Source: JAGNRR01 sp964389575 (GTDB lineage Bacteria; Bacteroidota; Bacteroidia; Chitinophagales; Chitinophagaceae). From it: DNA of 5,362 bases. The DNA lies in contig CAYMFF010000109.1 in assembly GCA_964389575.1 (NCBI GenBank), forward strand, positions 1 to 5,362, given 5' to 3'. Positions 1 to 3,897 of the stretch are shown here, piece after piece; the first letter of the stretch is position 1, and each line of letters opens with the position of its first letter. The translations under genes and the position numbers were made by a program. The notes under the pieces were generated by a model. It worked only from the letters and a program-made list of their open reading frames with translations. It was not told where the DNA came from and did no database searches.

Positions 1-109
1 CGGTAGAAGTATTTTGGTTTTCCGAAGCCATTTCACAAGAAAAACAAAACAGCATCATCAGCAGCAGCAGCAGCAGCAGAGATGGTGTTGATCGCAAGCG
101 ATTTATCAT
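1..109 (-). CDS. Putative lipoprotein start (signal sequence), partial, in frame with the winged-helix ORF
   Basis: An internal ATG at 109-107 begins a segment with the layout of a lipoprotein signal peptide: basic start (MINRLRS), a hydrophobic core of seven Leu plus MMLF, then FSC-E with Cys25 as candidate lipidated residue and a polar continuation (EMASENQN). The -3 residue before Cys25 is Cys rather than Leu, so the lipobox is loose, as often tolerated in Bacteroidota. The 15 nt before the ATG are almost all A/T, fitting an SD-less Bacteroidota start. A leading hydrophobic sequence makes no sense in the middle of a DNA-binding protein, so I infer a separate gene with its own start. It is cut off by the window edge, and its function is unknown. 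A phage lysis lipoprotein or a host surface lipoprotein are both possible. Confidence 0.5.
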   Translation of the reverse strand, partial: MINRLRSTPSLLLLLLLMMLFCFSCEMASENQNTST

Positions 110-460
110 TTTATTTTTATTTAGCTTTAAATAATTCTCAATAATACCCCGGTGCGTACCGTTCATTGTGATTTTTCTACAAGAACAACCTTCGTAATTA
201 GTCATTGACTTTTCAGTCATAGAATCCCAATCGTACCCTACCTTATCAAAATACTTTTTAAGGTCGCTAAATCGGCTGTTAGGGTAGCCTACACCGTGAT
301 TTCTTCTAGCGTCCTCATAGATAACCTCACCTTCGCTTAAAAGAAGGTCTAGCAATATCTTAGACTGTTTTCCGAATGATTTTCGGTTGGAGTCCAGGAT
401 CTTCTGGCCGTGAAGAGATTTTTCTCTTTTGTGTGTTACTTTATCGAATAGTGTGCTCAT
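1..460 (-). CDS. Winged-helix DNA-binding phage protein, 3' end open at window edge
   Basis: ATG at 460-458 opens a frame that reads 153 codons without a stop to the left edge. Residues about 20-80 look like a small winged helix-turn-helix: a helix (KQSKILLDLLLSEGEV), a helix with ARRNHGVG, then a recognition-type segment SRFSDLKKYFDKVGYDW, which resembles the phage 'helix, turn, RIxxLKxxG' proteins. DNA binding is inferred from this pattern only. It starts 1 nt after the stop of the upstream gene (TAA-T-ATG), so it is the distal member of the leftward operon. Oddly, at codon 118 the frame runs straight into a lipoprotein-like signal sequence. The DNA-binding protein probably ends near residue 100-117, either through a stop lost to an indel or because the two really are fused. 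Both other frames have stops just before 109. Confidence 0.6.
   Translation of the reverse strand, partial: MSTLFDKVTHKREKSLHGQKILDSNRKSFGKQSKILLDLLLSEGEVIYEDARRNHGVGYPNSRFSDLKKYFDKVGYDWDSMTEKSMTNYEGCSCRKITMNGTHRGIIENYLKLNKNKMINRLRSTPSLLLLLLLMMLFCFSCEMASENQNTST
59..79. repeat. (CAG)7 trinucleotide tract encoding poly-Leu
   Basis: Seven perfect CAG units, preceded by two CAT units (53-58). On the minus strand it reads CTG x7, the seven leucines in the hydrophobic core of the lipoprotein-like signal sequence. Changes in unit number keep frame and would lengthen or shorten the core. Confidence 0.85.
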
Positions 461-461
461 A

Positions 462-647
462 TTAAATTCTTTTGCTAGTTAAAACGCTCCATATCTTAGC
501 GTCTGGTATGTCTTTTAGTTGTTTTTCTTTCTTAGCATTGTCTCGCATGAAGGCAAACCATTCTGAGTCTTTGTATTTTTTCACCCTTATTACAGGGTTC
601 GATTTATAGGTGTCTGGTATTTTTGCTGTATATCCTTTTTTCGACAT
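462..647 (-). CDS. Small basic hypothetical phage protein (61 aa)
   Basis: I do not recognise this protein. I place the start at ATG 647-645 because it overlaps the stop of the 34-aa ORF as TAATG, the same junction seen repeatedly in this operon. The longer start at 686 adds 13 residues (MARRISPTLYRRI) that sit entirely on top of the other ORF's coding sequence. The product begins MSKKGYTAKIP and is rich in Lys, with a Trp/Phe cluster (SEWFAFMRDNAKKEKQ) near its middle and SVLTSKRI at its end. It has no membrane segment and no cysteine. It lies between the recombination genes and the winged-helix gene. A nucleic-acid or protein-binding accessory role would fit its charge but is a guess. Confidence 0.6.
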   Translation of the reverse strand: MSKKGYTAKIPDTYKSNPVIRVKKYKDSEWFAFMRDNAKKEKQLKDIPDAKIWSVLTSKRI

Positions 648-751
648 TATTCTTCTGTAAAGTGTTGGTGAAATTCTTCTAGCCATGCAGGATCGTCTGA
701 GGTGAAGAATTTTGTTATTAGTGTTTTTAGTTTAGTTAGTAGCTGCTTCAT
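647..751 (-). CDS. Candidate 34-aa small phage protein overlapping the NinB-like gene end
   Basis: ATG at 751-749 lies inside the last codons of the NinB-like gene (20-nt overlap) and the frame runs 34 codons to TAA at 649-647. That stop shares its last base with the ATG of the next gene. The product has a basic amphipathic first half (MKQLLTKLKTLITKFF) and an acidic, aromatic second half (DDPAWLEEFHQHFTEE). It has no homologue I recognise. Support is positional: it fills the 84-nt space between two genes, and both junctions have the overlapping form typical of coupled phage genes. A stop codon directly precedes its ATG, so no longer version exists. It could be a chance frame. Confidence 0.5.
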   Translation of the reverse strand: MKQLLTKLKTLITKFFTSDDPAWLEEFHQHFTEE

Positions 752-1151
752 TCATTAATGTTTCTATCGAAGGAAAAGGAACTTGCATTCCCTTCTCTCC
801 AAAAAATTTAGTTATTACGTCTATGATTTCGTTTATTTCGCTTGTGGTTAAATCCTTCGTGCTTTCCTTTTTGAATAAGGCTACTTGCAGCGGACGCCAA
901 AACAAGTCTTTTACTATTTCGGGCGTGTACCTAGTGCTTAATNNNNNNNNNNCCGTGTAGCAAAACTCCATTCCGATTTCATTCAAGCAGTCGCTTATCA
1001 ATTTGAAGTATTTATGCAAAGCCCTATTCTGCTTAGCCGTGCGACTTTCACTAAAACCTTTAAGTTCAAAAGGTTTCTTGTTCGCTACAAACTTATTCAG
1101 CATTGCGAAGGCTTTAGCGTTTTCGATTAAGTCGTTACCTGAGAATATCAT
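732..1151 (-). CDS. NinB/Orf-like phage recombination protein (contains assembly gap)
   Basis: 139 codons including four unknown ones from the N gap. The sequence has the layout I associate with the phage NinB family: RTAKQNRALHKYF (37-49), then LNEIGMEF, YTPEIVKDLFWRPLQ (75-89), KESTKDLTTSEINEIIDVI (95-113) and VPFPS (124-128). In lambda, Orf (NinB) is a recombination mediator that binds SSB and single-stranded DNA and substitutes for RecFOR. The same role, acting with the ERF annealing protein, is inferred here. The ATG at 1151-1149 directly abuts the ERF stop (TAAATG), so the two are surely co-translated. The frame is kept across the 10 N, and the spacing between LNE-G-M and TPE fits homologues from memory, so the gap is probably close to its true length. 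Family assignment is from memory of motifs, not a search. Confidence 0.65.
   Translation of the reverse strand: MIFSGNDLIENAKAFAMLNKFVANKKPFELKGFSESRTAKQNRALHKYFKLISDCLNEIGMEFCYTXXXXLSTRYTPEIVKDLFWRPLQVALFKKESTKDLTTSEINEIIDVITKFFGEKGMQVPFPSIETLMNEAATN
943..952. other. Assembly gap (10 N) inside the NinB-like gene
   Basis: Ten ambiguous bases fall at codons 67-70 of the NinB-like gene. No sequence is repeated on the two sides, unlike the other gap, and the reading frame continues across it. Confidence 0.98.
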
Positions 1152-1775
1152 TTACGTTGTAGGCTGTTTGGTTTTAGCGTTTACTTTTTTCTTAATATCT
1201 GTTGCGTTTGGATTTATAGGCTCTTTAGCCAAAGACTCTAAGCGTCCTTTTATCTTGTAGTACATATCATTGGTATTACATTCTGCAATAGAATTAAAAG
1301 CAGCCGTGCGCTCAAACTCTGAAAGTTCTGCATCGTAGGCTAACTTCTTTAATTCACTTCTCATTGAGTCGTCTACTTCGTTTGTAACCGTCACTTCTAC
1401 TTGTTCACCACAAGCGTCAATGTCTTTATCAGTTACAAGTCCTAGCGCAGCGCTTAGGGCGTACCTTCTGATATACGTTATTGCACTTCCTAGAACTTGA
1501 AAGGCGTTCATTTTGTTTAGCTGTGCGTGTGGAATAGTAGTTGTAGTTTCTATACTTTCGCCAGACTTGACGTGAAATATTATTGTGCGTACATTACCAT
1601 CTCCTACTAATTGCGTAAATCCAAGCCCATTCTTTTTTAGTAATGGGTTTATGACTTTTAATATGTCGGTCAAGTTGGTGTATGTGTAGTTATATCCGCT
1701 TGTCGCTTTGTGAATTACAGGAACTTCTTGCTGAAATTCTGCTATTGCTTTAAATATGTTTTTCTTGCTTTCCAT
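1152..1775 (-). CDS. erf: ERF-family single-strand DNA annealing protein
   Basis: 207 aa, a normal length for phage ERF proteins. The family hallmark is clear: residues 88-113 (KMNAFQVLGSAITYIRRYALSAALGL) followed by the acidic DKDIDA. The N-terminal stretch YNYTYTNLTDILKVINPLLKKNGLGF (28-53) is also typical. ERF proteins (P22 Erf type) form rings on single-stranded DNA and anneal complementary strands, supporting recombination, end repair or circularisation of phage genomes. The C-terminal 70 residues are polar and Lys-rich (KKKVNAKTKQ), as expected for a variable tail. The gene sits directly after the DnaA-like gene and before the NinB-like gene, a compact replication/recombination module. 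The first 44 codons reappear in a diverged form at 1858-1989 beyond the N gap. Confidence 0.9.
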   Translation of the reverse strand: MESKKNIFKAIAEFQQEVPVIHKATSGYNYTYTNLTDILKVINPLLKKNGLGFTQLVGDGNVRTIIFHVKSGESIETTTTIPHAQLNKMNAFQVLGSAITYIRRYALSAALGLVTDKDIDACGEQVEVTVTNEVDDSMRSELKKLAYDAELSEFERTAAFNSIAECNTNDMYYKIKGRLESLAKEPINPNATDIKKKVNAKTKQPTT

Positions 1776-1847
1776 GATTATTGATATTTATTTATTGATT
1801 AAATTTTTATAGTAAATTAATTGAAGGTTATTGGTATCTCTTAGGTC
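1644..1847. repeat. Direct repeat, copy A (contig end, variant A)
   Basis: Covers the ERF N-terminus and the 3' end of the DnaA-like gene. It aligns with 1858-2060: offset 214 up to the ERF start codon with no indel, then offset 213 after a 1-nt deletion in copy B. The first 54 bp are identical. The following 78 bp differ at about 23 positions by hand count. Its right end coincides with the N gap. Confidence 0.9.
1788..1847 (-). CDS. 3' fragment of DnaA-like gene, variant A, cut by the gap
   Basis: The last 19 codons (DLRDTNNLQLIYYKNLINK, then TAA at 1790-1788) of a second version of the DnaA domain IV-like gene, truncated on its 5' side by the N gap. It matches residues 83-101 of the complete copy at 1992-2306, with one change (Leu for Phe) and a stop three codons earlier. 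It lies 12 nt upstream of the complete ERF gene, as the full DnaA-like gene does before the second ERF start. Most likely this is the same locus from another strain and not an extra gene. Confidence 0.75.
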   Translation of the reverse strand, partial: DLRDTNNLQLIYYKNLINK

Positions 1848-1857
1848 NNNNNNNNNN
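1848..1857. other. Assembly gap (10 N) between overlapping contig ends
   Basis: Ten ambiguous bases. The 204 bp before and the 203 bp after it are variant copies of one another, so this is best read as a scaffold join between contigs that overlap rather than a true gap. Confidence 0.97.
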
Positions 1858-1989
1858 TGGGTTTATGACTTTTAATATGTCGGTCAAGTTGGTGTATGTG
1901 TAGTTATATCCTTGCGTGGATTTATGTATAACAGGAACTTCATACATGAAGTTTGCCATAGCTTTAAATAGTTCTTTTTTGTTTTCCAT
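1858..1989 (-). CDS. erf: ERF-family protein N-terminus, variant B, cut by the gap
   Basis: Forty-four codons starting at ATG 1989-1987 (MENKKELFKAMANFMYEVPV...) and ending at the N gap. Aligned without gaps to the complete ERF protein, 35 of 44 residues agree. All nine differences fall in the first 26 residues, whereas YNYTYTNLTDILKVINP is identical. The ATG follows the DnaA-like stop at a 2-nt distance (TAATC-ATG). Nothing in the fragment is broken, and it is truncated only by the assembly. I infer a second allele of the same erf gene from a related phage or strain, rather than a tandem paralogue. Confidence 0.8.
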
Positions 1990-2060
1990 GATTATTGATT
2001 TTGTTTATTGATTAAATTTTTATAGTAAATGAATTGAAGGTTATTGGTATCTCTTAGGTC
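1858..2060. repeat. Direct repeat, copy B (contig start, variant B)
   Basis: Partner of 1644-1847. It begins at the first base after the N gap and remains alignable up to the last base before the gap (2060 corresponds to 1847). Contig-end to contig-start overlap of this kind is what an unmerged scaffold join produces. Confidence 0.9.
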
Positions 2061-2306
2061 TTTATAGGTGTTCTTGTAGTGAATAATACTCGAATGATCT
2101 CGTCCTCCAAGGGAGTCACCTATGGATTTAAGCGAGAATCCTAGCTTCAACATATTGTAAGCGAAAATTCTTCTAACCATTACTATATGAGGCTTTCTTG
2201 ATCTACCCTTTAAGCAAAAAATGGGTATATCAGCTTTTTTAGACGTTATCTTTAAATGTGACTCCAAGCTAGCCGGTCCCCGGTATAATGTTATTCCACT
2301 ATACAT
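1992..2306 (-). CDS. Stand-alone DnaA domain IV-like protein
   Basis: 104 aa. Residues 34-84 match the C-terminal DNA-binding domain of DnaA: GRSRKPHIVMVRRIFAYNML (basic loop and first helix), SLKSIGDSLGGRDHSSIIHYKNTYKDL with the DnaA signature GGRDHSSIIH (67-76; bacterial form GGRDHTTVLH). In DnaA this domain contacts the 9-mer DnaA box through the RDH-T/S segment and the basic loop. The AAA+ ATPase and domain I are absent, so it cannot act as a full initiator. Inferred roles are binding DnaA-box-like sites at the phage origin, competing with host DnaA, or transcriptional control. The start at 2306-2304 overlaps the previous stop (TAATG). The N-terminal 30 residues are not recognised. The 3' end exists in two allelic forms around the N gap. 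Confidence 0.85.
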   Translation of the reverse strand: MYSGITLYRGPASLESHLKITSKKADIPIFCLKGRSRKPHIVMVRRIFAYNMLKLGFSLKSIGDSLGGRDHSSIIHYKNTYKDLRDTNNLQFIYYKNLINKQNQ

Positions 2307-2512
2307 TAGTCAGCGCTGCTTAAATCGTGAATGTCATTATCCTCTTGATTTATAGGTAGCGGCGCTAATCCTTCTGTACTTCTGCTTACTAGGATTTCTC
2401 CTTTAGTATGAACTATCTGTATTTGACTTAGCTCTTTTTTATTGAGTATTTCATGAAGCTGATCTTTAAGCGATTCCGCTTCGCTTCTTGATAAATTTGT
2501 AATGCTGGTCAT
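2306..2512 (-). CDS. Small acidic hypothetical phage protein (68 aa)
   Basis: Not recognised. The first half is a likely amphipathic helix (SRSEAESLKDQLHEILNKKEL), the middle looks like a beta pair (SQIQIVHTKGEILVSR), and the tail is acidic and probably disordered (NQEDNDIHDLSSAD). It has no cysteine and no membrane segment. The gene is locked between neighbours by TAATG junctions at both ends (2510-2514 and 2304-2308), so it is translated with the DnaA-like protein and could act with it. That is a positional inference only. Confidence 0.7.
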   Translation of the reverse strand: MTSITNLSRSEAESLKDQLHEILNKKELSQIQIVHTKGEILVSRSTEGLAPLPINQEDNDIHDLSSAD

Positions 2513-2826
2513 TATTGTATTATTATTTTAGTGAAAGAATTTTTGTTTACTTCTGCTAGAAGGTAGTTGGTATCAATCTCCTCCTGGCGTAATTGTCCGC
2601 GTCTTATCTCTAACCTATCCCACAAGTTTTTAGACAAACGGGAACATGTGTAATTGTGACCACCATTTATATTAACTATAAAGGTTCCGGCGTTCTCGGT
2701 TTCGAATAATGATATTTTACAGGCTATGCCAAATGAGCTAGTTTCTCTTATCATTTTGGTTATCTCTGAGGTGATAGCCATAAATTGGCGGTGCATTTTT
2801 GTTTCTTTTGATTCCATGATTCTCAT
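2512..2826 (-). CDS. Hypothetical phage early protein (104 aa)
   Basis: Not recognised. I prefer ATG 2826-2824 because it overlaps the stop of the 46-aa zinc-ribbon gene (TAATG). Met4 (MESKETK) is the alternative. An N-terminal helix (HRQFMAITSEITKMIRET) is followed by alternating hydrophobic stretches (IACKISLFE, GTFIVNINGGHNYTC), suggesting a small alpha/beta fold. It then has a Trp-containing basic segment (LSKNLWDRLEIRRGQLRQEE) and a hydrophobic end (KIIIQ). It shows no catalytic motif and no membrane span. Position in the early operon, ahead of the DnaA-like and ERF genes, suggests a replication or takeover accessory protein. Confidence 0.7.
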   Translation of the reverse strand: MRIMESKETKMHRQFMAITSEITKMIRETSSFGIACKISLFETENAGTFIVNINGGHNYTCSRLSKNLWDRLEIRRGQLRQEEIDTNYLLAEVNKNSFTKIIIQ

Positions 2827-2966
2827 TATGCTAGTTCGTTTTTAGAGTTAATAGATTCAAGCGTACAATGCTCTTTGCACTCAGGGCAACGTCCTCCATT
2901 TTCTAAGTGGTCCGATTCTGATATTGCTACTCCGCAACAATTGCTATATTTCTTTTCATTTTTCAT
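2826..2966 (-). CDS. Small zinc-ribbon-like protein (46 aa)
   Basis: ATG at 2966-2964 opens a 46-codon frame ending in TAA at 2828-2826, which shares a base with the next ATG. The protein has two paired cysteine sites: CCG at residues 10-12 and CPECKEHC at 27-34, with His20 between. The spacing (CC, 15 residues, CxxCxxHC) is that of a small zinc ribbon or zinc knuckle, in which four Cys/His ligands hold one metal ion. Such mini-proteins are common in phage early regions, and their partners are usually unknown. It is short enough to be missed by size-filtered gene calling. A 32-nt leader separates it from the gene upstream. Confidence 0.7.
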   Translation of the reverse strand: MKNEKKYSNCCGVAISESDHLENGGRCPECKEHCTLESINSKNELA

Positions 2967-2998
2967 TATGCTAGTTCTTTTTTTGGTGAATAAATAGA

Positions 2999-3322
2999 TT
3001 ATAACCCTTCGAATACGTTTGCGGGTTCACTGTATTGCATTGCGTCAGAATGTTCGCAGCCCTCTCCTTCGCCACACATTTCGTCATAAGCCTGAGCAGC
3101 AAGATCCTCCTGAACCTCTTGCACAAATCGAACACGATTATTTATAAATTGATTGAATATTGGGTCCCTCTCGTACTTGCGCATGATCGACACTTCATAC
3201 TTGTCACCGATTAGTACATAAACGTCGGTTATGAGTCCGTTTTCAACGGTTGCATATTGATTAGCGAATTTTAAGTCTCGCTCGTCATTGTCTAATCCGA
3301 TAGTTTGCTTTATATTTGTCAT
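2999..3322 (-). CDS. Acidic hypothetical protein (107 aa)
   Basis: Not recognised. It starts at ATG 3322-3320, preceded by an A/T-only leader (ATAATC) like that of erf. Residues 23-55 look like a beta-rich segment (YATVENGLITDVYVLIGDKYEVSIMRKYERD), then an Asn/Arg/Glu helix (FINNRVRFVQEVQEDLAAQAYDEM) and a Cys83/Cys89/His91 cluster (CGEGEGCEH). The tail is acidic. The frame directly after its TAA stop remains open for 10 codons to a second TAA at 2968-2966. That stop overlaps the next gene's start, as if the protein once ended in KKELA at a TAATG junction. It is the first gene after the hairpin at 3367-3394. Confidence 0.65.
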   Translation of the reverse strand: MTNIKQTIGLDNDERDLKFANQYATVENGLITDVYVLIGDKYEVSIMRKYERDPIFNQFINNRVRFVQEVQEDLAAQAYDEMCGEGEGCEHSDAMQYSEPANVFEGL

Positions 3323-3364
3323 GATTATAATGTTTAATTGTTTGGGATTAAATGATTATTGATA

Positions 3365-3649
3365 TTAAGAGGCGGCTCCAACCGCCTCTTTTTTATTTAT
3401 TATGTTTGATAGAAATTGAATCTTAGGAATAGACCCAACTGAGTTTACTTTGATTTTACCACTTGCGATATGATTGCCAACCGTTTGATAGCTGACGTTT
3501 AAGTATTCCGCGCACTCTTGACGAGTCATACAAGTGTTATGAGCGTCATATTGAGCAATCGCACTAAGCACCGCTTCATTGTGCAATTCCATAAACGCTA
3601 AGCGTCCGCCCTCGGCACCCAAATCTTGTATGTGTTGGTCTAAATTCAT
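3365..3649 (-). CDS. Excisionase/MerR-type helix-turn-helix protein (94 aa)
   Basis: Residues 40-80 (CMTRQECAEYLNVSYQTVGNHIASGKIKVNSVGSIPKIQF) have the pattern of the small winged HTH of excisionase/AlpA/MerR-like proteins: 'TRxExAxYLxVSxxTVxxxIxxGKIK' followed by a short wing. The first 39 residues are a helical extension rich in Leu/Ala/Glu. The ATG at 3649-3647 overlaps the Cro-like gene's stop (TAATG), so both are made together from the leftward early promoter. Placement second after a Cro-like gene recalls cII-type regulators, while the fold also fits a recombination directionality factor. The sequence does not decide between these. Its last eight codons are built into a strong hairpin. 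Confidence 0.75.
   Translation of the reverse strand: MNLDQHIQDLGAEGGRLAFMELHNEAVLSAIAQYDAHNTCMTRQECAEYLNVSYQTVGNHIASGKIKVNSVGSIPKIQFLSNIINKKEAVGAAS
3367..3394. terminator. Strong GC-rich hairpin at the end of the HTH gene
   Basis: Arms 3367-3375 (AAGAGGCGG) and 3382-3390 (CCGCCTCTT) pair over 9 bp around a 6-nt loop. On the plus strand it ends in six T (3389-3394), a textbook rho-independent terminator. In the leftward direction, that of the surrounding genes, the stem is followed only by UUAAUAU. There it may act as a weak or conditional terminator between the control genes and the replication genes, comparable in position to lambda tR1 after cro (inference). Confidence 0.6.
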
Positions 3650-3873
3650 TAGGCTGTAGCTTTTATTTGTTTACGCAAGTCGGATACTATTAATCCTGTT
3701 TTATCCAAAAGCACATTCATGGCATCAAAATGCTCCGCTATTGCTTTTCCATTATTTCGCTTAATAGAAGCCAAAACCGAATTATCATTATTACCCATTG
3801 CTAGGGCAACAGAAAAACGCAACTCTTTACTTTCTTCTAGGAGATTAATTGCTTTATTTGTTAGATTGTACAT
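3649..3873 (-). CDS. Cro-like small DNA-binding regulator (74 aa)
   Basis: First leftward gene from the immunity region, opposite the CI-like repressor, which is the classical position of cro. The product is small and mostly helical: LTNKAINLLEESKELRFSVALAMGNNDNSVLASIKRNNG resembles a degenerate HTH (helix, 'VALAMGNNDNSVLASIKR' turn and recognition helix), followed by MNVLLDKTGLIVSDLRKQ, which matches the way Bacteroidota phage Cro-like proteins end. I rely on position as much as on motif. The start ATG 3873-3871 lies about 20 nt from a candidate TACATTTG promoter element on the minus strand. The plus-strand promoter candidate begins within its first codons, so repressor transcription would overlap its 5' end. 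Confidence 0.65.
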   Translation of the reverse strand: MYNLTNKAINLLEESKELRFSVALAMGNNDNSVLASIKRNNGKAIAEHFDAMNVLLDKTGLIVSDLRKQIKATA

Positions 3874-3887
3874 TGTTTGTATCTTTG
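3857..3887 (+). promoter_or_regulatory. Candidate repressor promoter (Bacteroidota type)
   Basis: TTTG (3857-3860), exactly 19 nt, then TATCTTTG (3880-3887), a full match to the TAnnTTTG -7 element. It would start transcription near 3893-3895, leaving an 80-90 nt leader before the repressor ATG. It overlaps the first codons of the Cro-like gene. Confidence 0.5.
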
Positions 3888-3897
3888 TGAGTACAAA
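3884..3897. promoter_or_regulatory. Inverted repeat between the two -7 boxes, possible operator
   Basis: TTTGT (3884-3888), 4 nt, ACAAA (3893-3897). It touches both candidate -7 elements. A wider pairing, TTTGTA (3876-3881) with TACAAA (3892-3897), covers the same area. Short arms in AT-rich DNA make this weak. Confidence 0.3.

Noticed and set aside
648..686. Longer start for the small basic protein (74 aa)
   Set aside because: The extra 13 codons lie on top of the 34-aa frame, and the TAATG junction at 645-649 favours the shorter start.
1003..1260. Plus-strand 85-codon frame with hydrophobic stretches
   Set aside because: It lies antisense to the well-supported ERF and NinB-like genes; its hydrophobicity is a by-product of reading Lys/Glu-rich codons backwards, and it has no promoter or leader.
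1152..1989. Two tandem erf paralogues
   Set aside because: The second copy is cut exactly at the N gap and the repeat also includes the end of the neighbouring gene; a scaffold overlap between variants is simpler.
3702..3712. DnaA-box-like TTATCCAAA
   Set aside because: Single imperfect match inside the Cro-like coding region, with no cluster, AT-rich unwinding element or partner sites; chance in AT-rich DNA.
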